Shown here: piece by piece, positions 53,018 through 62,104 of the stretch
Layout of the letters: the number at the start of each line of letters is the position of its first letter
Numbering within the stretch: position 1 is the first letter of the stretch
Source of the DNA: Vibrio sp. NTOU-M3
GTDB taxonomy: Bacteria; Pseudomonadota; Gammaproteobacteria; Enterobacterales; Vibrionaceae
Length of the DNA stretch: 64,000 nucleotides
Reading direction: 5' to 3'
NCBI RefSeq assembly: GCF_040869035.1
Contig: NZ_CP162100.1
Location: forward strand, 496,001-560,000
Made by a program: the position numbers and the translations under genes
The notes under the pieces: generated by a model
What the model saw: only the letters and a program-made list of their open reading frames with translations
What the model was told of the DNA's origin: nothing
The model's database searches: none

Positions 53018-53138
53018 ATAGCAATTCGTTATTATGATATGTGCTAATGGTTTCATTTGTGACTGCAATATTGAAGGGCGGAATTTTGCATACGAATGAG
53101 AAATGCACTGAGCGAGGGTAAAAAAAGCAAAGTTTTCG

Positions 53139-53168
53139 TTGACTCTGTGTCCGGAAATAAGGTACACG
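53139..53168 (+). promoter_or_regulatory. Probable thr operon promoter
   Basis: -35 TTGACT (53139-53144), identical to the E. coli thr -35, is followed after 18 bp by TACACG (53163-53168), a poor -10. A start near 53175 would place the leader-peptide ATG about 30 nt into the transcript. Confidence 0.5.
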
Positions 53169-53205
53169 TATTGGTAAGCAAACACACAAATGTACGCATA
53201 AATTG

Positions 53206-53283
53206 ATGTTTTCAAGCAGCCTAACAGTAACGACCACAACCATTATTATTACCGACATGACATGCGTTGGGGCAGGCTGCTAA
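53206..53283 (+). CDS. thrL: thr operon leader peptide ThrL
   Basis: Predicted 25-residue peptide whose core is LTVTTTTIIITDMT, with seven Thr and three consecutive Ile, the amino acids made from this pathway. It ends 13 bp before a strong terminator in front of thrA, the classical attenuator layout. The Shine-Dalgarno sequence is weak, so the exact start (ATG at 53206) is less certain than the peptide core. Ribosome stalling at Thr or Ile codons would favour an antiterminator. Confidence 0.88.
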   Translation: MFSSSLTVTTTTIIITDMTCVGAGC

Positions 53284-53338
53284 GCGAAAGAAATTCAAAA
53301 AAAGGCCTGTATCCAACAAGATACAGGCCTTTTTTTAT
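53215..53338 (+). promoter_or_regulatory. thr operon transcription attenuator
   Basis: Region 1 AGCAGCCT (53215-53222) pairs with region 2 AGGCTGCT (53274-53281). Region 2 CAGGC (53273-53277) can instead pair with GCCTG (53305-53309) in the terminator. The terminator itself has a 13-bp perfect stem (53301-53313 with 53320-53332), a CAACAA loop and seven T. These mutually exclusive helices are what attenuation by the Thr/Ile-rich leader peptide needs. Confidence 0.85.
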
Positions 53339-53366
53339 GCCAAATTAATACTATCTGGAGGAAGGG

Positions 53367-55826
53367 ATGCGAGTTTTAAAATTTGGAGGCTCCTCGTTAG
53401 CGGATGCAGATCGCTTGTTAAGAGCAGCGGACATTATCGCCAACAATGCACAACAAGAAGAAGTCGCTGTTGTATTGTCGGCACCAGGGAAAACGACCAA
53501 TAAATTGGTTGCTGTCATTGAATCAGCACTAAAAAATGGTGAAGCAGAATTACAAATTGCAGAGTTGGAAGACTCATTTCGCGACTTATTCCAAGATATT
53601 AAAGCGGCAGTACCTACCATTGATGGTGCAGCCTATGACAATCAAGTCAAAACCTCTCTTTCTCAACTGCGCCAGTTTGTTCATGGCATTAACCTATTAG
53701 GGATGTGTCCAGACAACGTCAATGCACGCATCATCAGTAAAGGTGAGCGCGTATCGATTCAATTAATGAAAGCGGTGCTAGAGGCGAAAGGCCAGCCAGC
53801 AAGCCTGATCGACCCAGTTGAGTACCTATTTGCCCGTGGCGAGCCTCTTGAAGCCATGGTTGATGTAGAAGTTTCTACACAGAATTTCCGTCACAAACCA
53901 CTCCCACAAGGCCACGTGAATATTATGCCTGGTTTTACTGCTGGTGATGAAAATGGTCAGTTAGTAACGCTTGGCCGTAACGGCTCTGATTACTCGGCAG
54001 CAGTCTTGGCTGCTTGTTTAAGAGCAGATTGCTGTGAAATTTGGACGGATGTTGATGGTGTATACAACTGTGATCCTCGTTTAGTTGATGATGCGCGCCT
54101 GTTGAAGTCTCTCAGTTATCAAGAAGCGATGGAGTTGTCTTACTTCGGAGCTTCAGTGCTTCACCCTAAAACCATTGCTCCAATCGCCCAGTTCCATATT
54201 CCATGCCTGATCAAAAACAGCTTTAATCCTCAAGGTGCAGGTACATTAATCGGTCAAGATACTGGTGAAGATAACCTTGCGATCAAAGGCATTACGACAC
54301 TCAGCGACCTGACTATGGTCAACGTTTCAGGCCCAGGTATGAAAGGCATGGTTGGGATGGCGAGCCGAGTGTTTGGTGCGATGTCATCTGCTGGGGTGTC
54401 AATTGTACTGATCACGCAATCTTCTTCTGAGTACAGCATCAGCTTCTGTATCGAGTCGCAAGATAAAGCTCTCGCCGAGCAAGCGCTATCAGATGCATTT
54501 GAGCTGGAACTGAAAGACGGCTTACTTGAACCTGTGGATTTCACGGATGATGTGGCTATCGTGACGCTGGTTGGTGATGGTATGCGAACTTCTCGCGGCG
54601 TCGCATCACAATTTTTCTCTTCTCTAGCAGAAGTGAACGTCAATATCGTTGCTATTGCTCAAGGGTCATCTGAGCGTGCTATCTCTGCAGTTATTCCAGA
54701 AGATAAAATTTCTGAAGCCATCAAAGCATGTCATGAAAACCTATTTAACTCGAAGCATTTCCTTGATGTATTTGTTGTCGGTGTTGGTGGTGTTGGTGGT
54801 GAGTTGGTGGATCAAATTCAACGCCAACAAACGAAATTGGCTGAAAAAGGCATCATCTTACGCGTATGCGGTCTAGCAAACAGTAAAGGCTTGTTATTGG
54901 ATAGTGCAGGGCTTCCGCTTGAGCACTGGCGTGATCGTATGAATGATGCGACAGAAGAGTTCAGCTTATCTCGTCTTATCTCTCTGGTTCAGCGCAATCA
55001 CATTATTAACCCTGTACTGGTGGACTGTACTTCTAGTGAAGGAATTGCCAACCAATATGCTGATTTCTTAGCGGCTGGTTTCCATGTTGTTACGCCTAAC
55101 AAGAAAGCCAATACAGCAAGCATGTCTTATTACCATCAGCTTCGTGATGTTGCACGTAGCTCACGTCGTAAATTGATGTATGAAACCACGGTGGGCGCTG
55201 GCCTTCCTGTAATTGAAAACCTGCAAAACCTTATCTCTGCCGGAGATGAGTTAGAGAAATTTAACGGTATTTTGTCTGGCTCGCTTTCTTATATCTTTGG
55301 CAAGTTAGATGAAGGCATGACTTTGAGTGAGGCGACGAATATCGCCAAAGAAAATGGCTTTACCGAACCTGATCCACGTGATGATCTGTCCGGTATGGAT
55401 GTTGCGCGTAAGCTACTGATCCTTGCTCGTGAAGCTGGCATGAACTTAGAGCTTGAAGACGTTGAAGTGGATCAGGCATTGCCGCCAGGTTTTGATGACT
55501 CAGGTAGCATTGAAGAGTTTATGACTCGCCTACCAGAAGCGGATGCTTACTTTAAACAGCAAGTTGAAGAAGCGGCGAAACAAGGCAAAGTTCTACGCTA
55601 CGTTGGTGAAATCTTAGATGGTAAGTGCAAAGTACGCATCGCTGCAGTTGATGAAAATGACCCAATGTACAAGATCAAAGATGGTGAAAATGCGCTGGCA
55701 TTCTACAGTCGTTACTATCAGCCTATTCCTTTGGTATTACGTGGTTACGGTGCTGGTACAGAAGTAACGGCTGCAGGTGTATTTGCGGATGTCATGCGTA
55801 CACTCGGTTGGAAGTTAGGAGTTTAA
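53367..55826 (+). CDS. thrA: Bifunctional aspartokinase I / homoserine dehydrogenase I
   Basis: Catalyses the first and third steps from aspartate toward threonine and is normally feedback-inhibited by threonine. The 819 residues (E. coli 820) contain the kinase motif [26 protein letters not shown], two ACT-type regulatory modules in the middle, and the C-terminal dehydrogenase with [12 protein letters not shown] and the [14 protein letters not shown] region. It starts after GGAGGAAGG and lies directly behind the thr attenuator. Confidence 0.98.
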   Translation: MRVLKFGGSSLADADRLLRAADIIANNAQQEEVAVVLSAPGKTTNKLVAVIESALKNGEAELQIAELEDSFRDLFQDIKAAVPTIDGAAYDNQVKTSLSQLRQFVHGINLLGMCPDNVNARIISKGERVSIQLMKAVLEAKGQPASLIDPVEYLFARGEPLEAMVDVEVSTQNFRHKPLPQGHVNIMPGFTAGDENGQLVTLGRNGSDYSAAVLAACLRADCCEIWTDVDGVYNCDPRLVDDARLLKSLSYQEAMELSYFGASVLHPKTIAPIAQFHIPCLIKNSFNPQGAGTLIGQDTGEDNLAIKGITTLSDLTMVNVSGPGMKGMVGMASRVFGAMSSAGVSIVLITQSSSEYSISFCIESQDKALAEQALSDAFELELKDGLLEPVDFTDDVAIVTLVGDGMRTSRGVASQFFSSLAEVNVNIVAIAQGSSERAISAVIPEDKISEAIKACHENLFNSKHFLDVFVVGVGGVGGELVDQIQRQQTKLAEKGIILRVCGLANSKGLLLDSAGLPLEHWRDRMNDATEEFSLSRLISLVQRNHIINPVLVDCTSSEGIANQYADFLAAGFHVVTPNKKANTASMSYYHQLRDVARSSRRKLMYETTVGAGLPVIENLQNLISAGDELEKFNGILSGSLSYIFGKLDEGMTLSEATNIAKENGFTEPDPRDDLSGMDVARKLLILAREAGMNLELEDVEVDQALPPGFDDSGSIEEFMTRLPEADAYFKQQVEEAAKQGKVLRYVGEILDGKCKVRIAAVDENDPMYKIKDGENALAFYSRYYQPIPLVLRGYGAGTEVTAAGVFADVMRTLGWKLGV

Positions 55827-55842
55827 TTTGATGGACAGTGAG

Positions 55843-56799
55843 ATGAATGTTGTCGTTTACGCTCCAGCTTCAATTGGTAATGTTAGCGTAGGTTTTGATG
55901 TGTTGGGGGCGGCTGTGTCCCCAATTGACGGCACCTTATTGGGTGATCGCGTTATGGTTCGCTCAGGGGCGGAACCATTTTCTCTTAAAACGGCAGGGAG
56001 CTTTGTCGATAAACTGCCACAAAACCCTAAAGAGAATATTGTGTACGATTGCTGGCGAGTGTTTGCTCGCGAGCTAGATAAAAAAGGCGTTGATCTCAAG
56101 GCTGTTGAATTAACACTTGAGAAGAATATGCCGATTGGCTCAGGCCTTGGTTCCAGTGCGTGCTCCATTGTTGCTGCCTTAGATGCACTTAACCGTTTCC
56201 ATAATGAACCACTCTCTGAAATGGAGTTGTTGGCGCTTATGGGGGAAATGGAAGGGCAAATTTCAGGGGGAGTTCACTATGATAATGTTGCCCCTTGTTA
56301 CCTTGGCGGTTTGCAGTTAATGCTGGAAGAGCTGGGGATCATCAGCCAAGAAGTGCCTTGTTTCGATGAATGGTATTGGGTTATGGCGTATCCGGGAATT
56401 AAAGTGTCAACGGCAGAAGCTCGCTCGATACTACCCTCTCAATATCGACGCCAAGATGTGATTGCTCATGGTCGTCATTTGGCCGGCTTTATTCATGCGT
56501 GCCATTCCGGTCAACCAGAGTTGGCGGCCAAAATGATCAAAGACGTGATCGCAGAACCATATCGTGAGAAACTGCTTCCTGGTTTTGCCAATGCACGTCA
56601 ATACGCAGCATCTGCTGGAGCATTAGCAACCGGTATTTCTGGCAGTGGTCCGACACTGTTCAGTATTTGCAAAGAGAAAGATGTCGCCGAGCGTGTCGCG
56701 CGCTGGTTAGAACAAAATTATGTACAAAATGAAGAAGGATTCGTCCATGTTTGTCGTTTAGATAAACAAGGTTCGAAAATGACAGGAAGTGAGCTATGA
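55843..56799 (+). CDS. thrB: Homoserine kinase
   Basis: GHMP-family kinase making O-phospho-L-homoserine. The 318-residue product has the ATP-binding motif [13 protein letters not shown] and ends near [14 protein letters not shown] chose the ATG at 55843 ([13 protein letters not shown]) on family length and alignment; an ATG at 55831 would add four residues and has a better-placed GGAG, so that start is a real alternative. It overlaps thrC by 4 bp (ATGA). Confidence 0.96.
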   Translation: MNVVVYAPASIGNVSVGFDVLGAAVSPIDGTLLGDRVMVRSGAEPFSLKTAGSFVDKLPQNPKENIVYDCWRVFARELDKKGVDLKAVELTLEKNMPIGSGLGSSACSIVAALDALNRFHNEPLSEMELLALMGEMEGQISGGVHYDNVAPCYLGGLQLMLEELGIISQEVPCFDEWYWVMAYPGIKVSTAEARSILPSQYRRQDVIAHGRHLAGFIHACHSGQPELAAKMIKDVIAEPYREKLLPGFANARQYAASAGALATGISGSGPTLFSICKEKDVAERVARWLEQNYVQNEEGFVHVCRLDKQGSKMTGSEL

Positions 56800-58079
56800 A
56801 GCTTTACAATATAAAAGAAAATGATGAACAAGTTTCCTTTGGCCAAGCTGTACGCCAAGGGCTAGGCCGTAATCAAGGTCTATTTTTCCCATCGGAATTA
56901 CCAAAATTTGAAGACGTTGATGCGCTACTGGCAGAAGATTTTGTCTCTCGTAGCACCAAGATCCTATCAGCACTGATTGGTGATGAACTGGCAGAAGAGC
57001 AAGTTAACGCCATGGTTGATGCTGCATTCCAATTCCCAGCACCAATCAACCAAGTCAAAGGTGGCGTTTACGCACTAGAGCTTTTCCATGGTCCAACCCT
57101 TGCGTTTAAAGACTTTGGCGGCCGCTTCATGGCGCAATCTCTTGCTGCTGTTTCTAACGGTGGCAAGATCACCATTCTGACTGCGACTTCTGGCGATACT
57201 GGCGCAGCCGTTGCGCACGCTTTCTACGGTATGGAAGACATTAATGTGGTGATCCTTTACCCGAAAGGTAAGATCAGCCCACTGCAAGAAAAGCTATTCT
57301 GTACGCTTGGTAAGAACATTCACACCGTAGCGATCGATGGCGACTTCGATGCTTGTCAGGCACTTGTTAAGCAAGCCTTTGATGATGCTGCACTGCGCGA
57401 AGAGATCGGTCTTAACTCTGCAAACTCAATTAACATTAGCCGTTTGATGGCGCAAATCTGTTACTACTTTGAAGCTGCTGCGCAAATGAGCAAGCAAGAG
57501 CGTGAAAACCTAGTGGTGTCAGTACCAAGCGGTAACTTTGGTAACCTAACTGCAGGTCTGTTGGCAAAATCGCTCGGTCTACCTATCAAGCGCTTCATTG
57601 CTGCGACTAACGCTAATGATACTGTGCCACGCTACCTCGAAACAGGTAAGTGGGAGCCAAAACCAACGGTTGCAACAACATCGAATGCAATGGATGTGAG
57701 CCAGCCAAATAACTGGCCTCGTATTGAAGAGCTATGCCGTGTCAAAGAGTGGGGCTTAGAGACGCTAGGTAAAGGTGCGGTTTCTGATGAGCAAAGTGCA
57801 CAATCAGTGAAAGACCTATACTCACTCGGCTACCTATGCGAGCCGCACGGTGCCATTGCTTACCGTGTACTGGAAGAGCAGCTCCAAGAAGGCGAAACTG
57901 GTCTGTTCCTATGTACTGCGCACCCAGCGAAGTTTAAAGAAGTGGTGGATGAAATCTTGGAATCAGACATCGAGCTTCCTGCACCGTTAGCGAAACATGC
58001 TGCGATGGAATTGCTGTCTGAAGATCTCGCTAATGATTTCGACTTACTAAAAGAAGTGCTTCGTCGAGTACAGAAATAA
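56796..58079 (+). CDS. thrC: Threonine synthase
   Basis: PLP enzyme that converts O-phosphohomoserine to threonine. The 427 residues (E. coli 428) show the PLP lysine K105 in [14 protein letters not shown], the phosphate-binding loop [15 protein letters not shown] and the [13 protein letters not shown] motif. It is the last gene of thrLABC and is followed by a terminator. Leu codons often read CTA, consistent with good expression. Confidence 0.98.
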   Translation: MKLYNIKENDEQVSFGQAVRQGLGRNQGLFFPSELPKFEDVDALLAEDFVSRSTKILSALIGDELAEEQVNAMVDAAFQFPAPINQVKGGVYALELFHGPTLAFKDFGGRFMAQSLAAVSNGGKITILTATSGDTGAAVAHAFYGMEDINVVILYPKGKISPLQEKLFCTLGKNIHTVAIDGDFDACQALVKQAFDDAALREEIGLNSANSINISRLMAQICYYFEAAAQMSKQERENLVVSVPSGNFGNLTAGLLAKSLGLPIKRFIAATNANDTVPRYLETGKWEPKPTVATTSNAMDVSQPNNWPRIEELCRVKEWGLETLGKGAVSDEQSAQSVKDLYSLGYLCEPHGAIAYRVLEEQLQEGETGLFLCTAHPAKFKEVVDEILESDIELPAPLAKHAAMELLSEDLANDFDLLKEVLRRVQK

Positions 58080-58099
58080 TCTATAAAGATTGAAGATTA

Positions 58100-58125
58100 A
58101 AAAAGGTCACCTAGGTGACCTTTTT
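58100..58125. terminator. Bidirectional terminator between thrC and yadS
   Basis: Perfect 11-bp stem AAAAAGGTCAC/GTGACCTTTTT with a CTAG loop, T residues on one strand and A residues on the other. It serves the converging thr and mtnN-yadS transcripts. Confidence 0.9.
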
Positions 58126-58137
58126 GTTTTCTGGGGG

Positions 58138-58758
58138 CTATTTATTCAATGCAAATGTCGGTAATGATAAGTGCCAGCGAATTGCCCCTAAACGGATCAG
58201 CAATGTCGAAAGAATGCCAGCTAAGAATGCATTTTGACTGTGGTAGCCCATTGCAAGTGCGGTTGTATGAAAAATACCGCCAATAATACATGCTGTTGCG
58301 TAGACTTCACTTCTCAATACCATCGGCACTTCGCGAGCGAGCACATCACGAATGATCCCGCCACCACATCCAGTGATAACACCCATGATGATGGCAACCA
58401 AGGCTGAATCTTGGTAACGCATTGCTTTCTCGACCCCAATACCGACGAAAACAGCTAATCCAATCGCATCGCAAACGGGCAATATCCACCAAGCAAGTCG
58501 TTTTGGGCGTCGAACAATTAACATAGTGAGTAAGCAGGTGATCAAAATGACCCAGAGATAGTTTGTATCTTTAATCCAGAATACAGGAGTGGCACCAAGT
58601 GACATATCACGAATGGTTCCGCCTCCTATTGCGGTAACGCTCCCCAATACTGCGACACCGAATGGGTCCATTTTTAAACGACCTGCGAGTAAAACGCCGG
58701 AGACAGCAAAAACGGCCGTACCGAATAAATCGATAATATAAAGCAGCATGGAATCCAT
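58138..58758 (-). CDS. yadS: TRIC / UPF0126 family membrane protein (YadS-like)
   Basis: Seven-helix inner-membrane protein of the trimeric intracellular cation channel family. The 206 residues carry the two signature Gly-rich repeats AIGGGTIRDMSLG and GCGGGIIRDVLARE in the two halves. Bacterial TRIC proteins form potassium-conducting trimers; a physiological role is not settled. In E. coli yadS lies in the mtn-btuF-yadS operon, and the same order is present here with one gene inserted. Confidence 0.92.
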   Translation of the reverse strand: MDSMLLYIIDLFGTAVFAVSGVLLAGRLKMDPFGVAVLGSVTAIGGGTIRDMSLGATPVFWIKDTNYLWVILITCLLTMLIVRRPKRLAWWILPVCDAIGLAVFVGIGVEKAMRYQDSALVAIIMGVITGCGGGIIRDVLAREVPMVLRSEVYATACIIGGIFHTTALAMGYHSQNAFLAGILSTLLIRLGAIRWHLSLPTFALNK

Positions 58759-58831
58759 GTTACTGATTTCTCTTGATTGACTTGTTAACTAACCACTGAT
58801 GCCGGATTGTACGGTATCTCAAACGAAAACG

Positions 58832-59653
58832 TTACCGTTTTTGGCGAATGCTTTCAAAATGTTCACAAACCTCTTTGATGGCCTTTAATGTTCGAGGTGT
58901 TGGGCGGTTTAGCCAGTCAGAATTGAGACTCCAAATATGCTGATTTTTTATTGCATCGAGTTGTTTATCCCATTTTTGCCACATATTGCCATTTCTGATT
59001 GCGTGCTCAGAAGTGAAAATGACCTCGGGGTTTGCTAATAAGACTTGCTCTTGTCCAACTTGTGGGTAGGGAATTGCGCTAGATTCAAAGACGTTCACGC
59101 CGCCACAAAATGAAAACACCTCACTCGGCCATTTGCCTTGAGCTAGAGTAATGATGGGACTTTCACTCAATTGATAGAAATAGCGAACTGGCTTTGTGGT
59201 CCTGTATTGTTGGGACATCTGATTAAGTTGCTGGCGAAACTCAAAGGCTTTTTGTTGGGCAATTTCTGGCTGTTCAGCGTATTGGCCAAGTTGCTCAATG
59301 CTGCGAGCGATGCCTTCTAGCGAGCCTGTCTGCGAGTAATAGATGTTGAGTCCGAATTGTTTTAGTTTCGAGAGTTCTTTTTCTGGATTCCCCGCAGGCC
59401 AAGCTATGACTAGATCTGGTTGCAGCGCAATAATTCGCTCAATTTTTATACCTTGATAGTTAGCCACTTTTTCAAGGTGTTTTGCTTGCTCGGGGTAATC
59501 ACTGTGCTCACTGACGGCGATTAATTTATCGCCTAATCCTGCCGCATATGCGAGCTCAGTCGCGTGGGGTGCAAGGCTTATTACTCGTTGGGCGGGTTTG
59601 GCAAAAACGGAAGTCGCCAACAGTAGGCAACACAGAGGGATAATGCGAAACAT
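58832..59653 (-). CDS. btuF: Vitamin B12 ABC transporter substrate-binding protein
   Basis: Periplasmic cobalamin-binding protein for BtuCD. The 273 residues have a signal peptide (MFRIIPLCCLLLATSVFA), then the two lobes of a class-III binding protein (RVISLAPHATELAYAAGLGD, IIALQPDLVIAWPAGNPEKE). It starts immediately after the cbiB stop codon on the same strand, so the two are co-translated. btuC and btuD are not in this window. Confidence 0.95.
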   Translation of the reverse strand: MFRIIPLCCLLLATSVFAKPAQRVISLAPHATELAYAAGLGDKLIAVSEHSDYPEQAKHLEKVANYQGIKIERIIALQPDLVIAWPAGNPEKELSKLKQFGLNIYYSQTGSLEGIARSIEQLGQYAEQPEIAQQKAFEFRQQLNQMSQQYRTTKPVRYFYQLSESPIITLAQGKWPSEVFSFCGGVNVFESSAIPYPQVGQEQVLLANPEVIFTSEHAIRNGNMWQKWDKQLDAIKNQHIWSLNSDWLNRPTPRTLKAIKEVCEHFESIRQKR

Positions 59654-60607
59654 CTAAATTCCTTGATAAATAAAGCCCATGATTAAGCTTTGAAGAACTA
59701 TCCATGCAAACATGCGCCACGCTAATAGCTTTTGAACCTGCGCAATATGCAGCGCAGCAGGCGCAATCCTCCCCCCAAGTTTGGCTCGTACGGCTTTATA
59801 CCCATCGTACATTGCCGGACCGCCAAGGGACAATTCGAGTTTGGCTCCCACGGAAATCAATAACCATGAAGGGCCCGGCAGAGGCCATGTAGCGGCTTGC
59901 TGTTTTAAGAGCTGAAATACTTCTTTGGTACGTTGGCCAATTGCGATCATCAGAGCAAATAATCGAAGTGGAATTAAATCCAGTATGGCAACAGCTCTTA
60001 CGACAGGAAGGCCGAATGGAAGGAATGCTTTTCGTGATGGAGACCAAGCACGAGCCAACTCAACATTCATGCGGTAGAGAAACGCCCCAATTCCACCGGC
60101 AATGCCATACCAAAACAATACGCATATTACATTGCGGCCATAAGACATAATCAGTGTTTCAGCACCAGCTTTGCCCAAACCAAGCAGAGACAGTGGCTGT
60201 GTCGAGCGGTTTATCAGTGGCGTGATAAGCTGCTTCGCATGTTGCTTATCTTCTTTTGCAAGCGCTTGAATAAACTGGTTGGTGAATTTGTCGGTATTGC
60301 GCCAATCGATAGCCAAAAGCAATAACGCTAATTCAAATAAATGCGGTTCCCAAACTAAGGGCTTGAGAGCAATGAGTACTATCCACATCGGGATGATCAT
60401 TAATAACCAAGCTAAAGTGCCGGAAATCATACTCTGTGAGTAATGATGATTGGTATTAACTTTGTTTGCTAACTGCTCTGCAAACTTATGCCATAGGATG
60501 GCTGGGTGCGCTTCCCGTGGGAAAGGGAGAATTAAATGAATGAACAGCGCGCCCCATAAGACGAGGAGCGCGCCATTGGCGTAGAGTTGATTGAATAGTT
60601 CTTCCAT
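59654..60607 (-). CDS. cbiB: Adenosylcobinamide-phosphate synthase family protein (CbiB/CobD)
   Basis: Inner-membrane enzyme that attaches the aminopropanol arm to the corrin ring late in B12 synthesis and salvage. The 317 residues have several membrane helices, and the family motifs are recognisable though diverged (DWRNTDKFTNQ, STQPLSLLGLGKAGAETLIMSYGRNVICVLFWYGIAGGIGAF begins the core). It lies 18 bp after mtnN and touches btuF, which links it to cobalamin uptake. Substrate assignment is from family and context. Confidence 0.8.
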   Translation of the reverse strand: MEELFNQLYANGALLVLWGALFIHLILPFPREAHPAILWHKFAEQLANKVNTNHHYSQSMISGTLAWLLMIIPMWIVLIALKPLVWEPHLFELALLLLAIDWRNTDKFTNQFIQALAKEDKQHAKQLITPLINRSTQPLSLLGLGKAGAETLIMSYGRNVICVLFWYGIAGGIGAFLYRMNVELARAWSPSRKAFLPFGLPVVRAVAILDLIPLRLFALMIAIGQRTKEVFQLLKQQAATWPLPGPSWLLISVGAKLELSLGGPAMYDGYKAVRAKLGGRIAPAALHIAQVQKLLAWRMFAWIVLQSLIMGFIYQGI

Positions 60608-60625
60608 GATTCTGCGTGTTTTTGA

Positions 60626-61321
60626 TTACTTAAGCAGTTCAACCATTTTAATGACCATCTCAGATGAACTCTTCGCGGCTAATGGTAAGAATTCATCGAA
60701 GCTCATACCGGCTTCTTTATCAGCTACGTCAGAGATAGCACGTACCACAACAAATGGGACTTTGAATTGGTGACAAGTCTGAGCAATCGCTGATGCTTCC
60801 ATCTCGACTGCAACGACAGAAGGGAAGTTTTTACGAATGAACGCTTGGCGTTCTGCGCTCGCAATGAATGCATCACCCGTACAAATTAGGCCACGTACTG
60901 CGTGCGTATCTTCCATTTGTGCCAGTGCTTTTTCTGCAACATCCATCAGCTTTTCATCTGCGACGAATGCGGCTGGTTGCTGCGCCATTTGACCAATTTC
61001 ATAGCCAAATTCAGTGACATCAGCATCGTGGTGGCGAACTTCGGTTGAGATGACAACATCACCCACGTTTAGGCTAGCATCAAAGCCGCCTGCTGAACCG
61101 GTGTTGATCACGACGTCAGGTTGGTACTCATCCAACAAAATGGTTGTACCTACTGCGGCTGCGACTTTACCAATACCTGATTGAAGTAACACAATCTCAA
61201 CACCGTTGATCTGACCTGAGAAGTAAGTACAACCCGCTTTGCTAACTTCTTTACGGTTTTCAATTGCTTGTTTAAGAATGGAAACTTCTTGCTCCATTGC
61301 ACCAATGATGCCGATTTTCAT
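60626..61321 (-). CDS. mtnN: 5'-methylthioadenosine/S-adenosylhomocysteine nucleosidase
   Basis: Splits adenine from methylthioadenosine and S-adenosylhomocysteine; the second reaction feeds LuxS and autoinducer-2. The 231 residues equal the family length (232 in E. coli). N-terminus [13 protein letters not shown] with the catalytic Glu, [23 protein letters not shown] and the catalytic Asp in VRAISDVAD are all present. It is the first gene of mtnN-cbiB-btuF-yadS. Confidence 0.98.
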   Translation of the reverse strand: MKIGIIGAMEQEVSILKQAIENRKEVSKAGCTYFSGQINGVEIVLLQSGIGKVAAAVGTTILLDEYQPDVVINTGSAGGFDASLNVGDVVISTEVRHHDADVTEFGYEIGQMAQQPAAFVADEKLMDVAEKALAQMEDTHAVRGLICTGDAFIASAERQAFIRKNFPSVVAVEMEASAIAQTCHQFKVPFVVVRAISDVADKEAGMSFDEFLPLAAKSSSEMVIKMVELLK

Positions 61322-61413
61322 AGAGAATCCTGTTTATTCAAATAGGTAGGTTTGATGTGGCTAAGTGTATCAGAAAAGGGCAACAACGGAATGGTTGCTT
61401 GCCAAAATAGCTA

Positions 61414-61442
61414 TTGCCTAACCTTTATACATCCCCTATAAT
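61414..61442 (+). promoter_or_regulatory. rpsO promoter
   Basis: -35 TTGCCT (61414-61419), 17-bp spacer, -10 TATAAT (61437-61442), followed by a GC-rich stretch at the likely start near 61449. The leader of about 67 nt may contain the S15 autoregulatory structure, which I did not resolve. Confidence 0.75.
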
Positions 61443-61515
61443 TCGCGCTCCTCGTGTCGGCTGAATCAGAGATTGGCTGGCACAATGTTAAACCTACTCT
61501 TATTAGGAGAGAATT

Positions 61516-61785
61516 ATGTCTCTGAATGCAGAAACTAAAGCAGCAATCGTTGCAGAATACGCTCAAGGTGAAGGCGATACTGGTTCACCAGAAGTTCAAG
61601 TAGCTCTACTTACAGCTTCTATCAACCACCTACAAGGTCACTTTAAAGCACACAAAGGCGATCACCACAGCCGTCGTGGTCTGCTACGTATGGTTTCTCG
61701 CCGTCGTAAGCTTCTTGACTACTTGAAAGGTAAAAACCTTTCTCGTTACCAAGACCTAATCAAACGTCTAGGTCTACGTCGCTAA
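61516..61785 (+). CDS. rpsO: 30S ribosomal protein S15
   Basis: Small-subunit protein that binds 16S rRNA early in assembly. The 89 residues match the family exactly ([21 protein letters not shown] at the start, ending [11 protein letters not shown], with the [13 protein letters not shown] core). Ribosome-binding site TTAGGAGAG. It is followed by a terminator and then pnp, the conserved rpsO-pnp pair. Confidence 0.99.
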   Translation: MSLNAETKAAIVAEYAQGEGDTGSPEVQVALLTASINHLQGHFKAHKGDHHSRRGLLRMVSRRRKLLDYLKGKNLSRYQDLIKRLGLRR

Positions 61786-61812
61786 TTAGCGACTGCATAG
61801 CAGTTTGTCAGA

Positions 61813-61836
61813 AAAGGGGCTTTATGCCCCTTTTTT
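61813..61836 (+). terminator. Rho-independent terminator between rpsO and pnp
   Basis: Stem AAAGGGGC/GCCCCTTT with a TTTAT loop and T run. In E. coli part of pnp transcription reads through the equivalent site. Confidence 0.85.
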
Positions 61837-61891
61837 GTTGCCCGTTACTTATTTTGATTGCTATAGCTTAGCCAAATCACTTTTATACCGT

Positions 61892-61928
61892 TATACTACG
61901 CACGGCAAAAATCCCTACTAGGGATTTT
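61892..61928 (+). promoter_or_regulatory. Possible pnp promoter and adjacent 8-bp hairpin
   Basis: TATACT at 61892-61897 is a fair -10 without a convincing -35. Just behind it AAAATCCC/GGGATTTT (61908-61915 with 61921-61928) forms an 8-bp hairpin with a TACTA loop that would be near the 5' end of the pnp transcript. Confidence 0.4.
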
Positions 61929-61975
61929 CTACATAATGACTCAGTGCATTACAGTCAACCACGTCGACCAAAAGG

Positions 61976-62031
61976 TCGCGACTATTCAAAATGAACTCCA
62001 TATAATCCCAGTTCATTTTTACTAGTCGCGA
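61976..62031 (+). promoter_or_regulatory. pnp leader long hairpin (RNase III / PNPase autoregulation site)
   Basis: A 9-bp outer stem TCGCGACTA/TAGTCGCGA (61976-61984 with 62023-62031) and a 10-bp inner stem AAAATGAACT/AGTTCATTTT (61988-61997 with 62010-62019) are joined by a 3x3 internal loop and capped by 12 nt. In E. coli RNase III cuts such a stem in the pnp leader and PNPase then destabilises its own mRNA. The structure is seen; the role is inferred from that model. The rest of 61837-62104 holds only the features listed here. Confidence 0.8.
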
Positions 62032-62104
62032 TTTGTAATGCCTTGAGTATCAATCAATACTCTCTGAGCAAATCTTTTGATGCGCTCGGAAACAAGGAAT
62101 AACA

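Noticed and set aside
60608..60625. Cobalamin riboswitch before cbiB or btuF
   Set aside because: The intergenic spaces are 18 bp and 0 bp, too short for the structure, and none is seen before mtnN.
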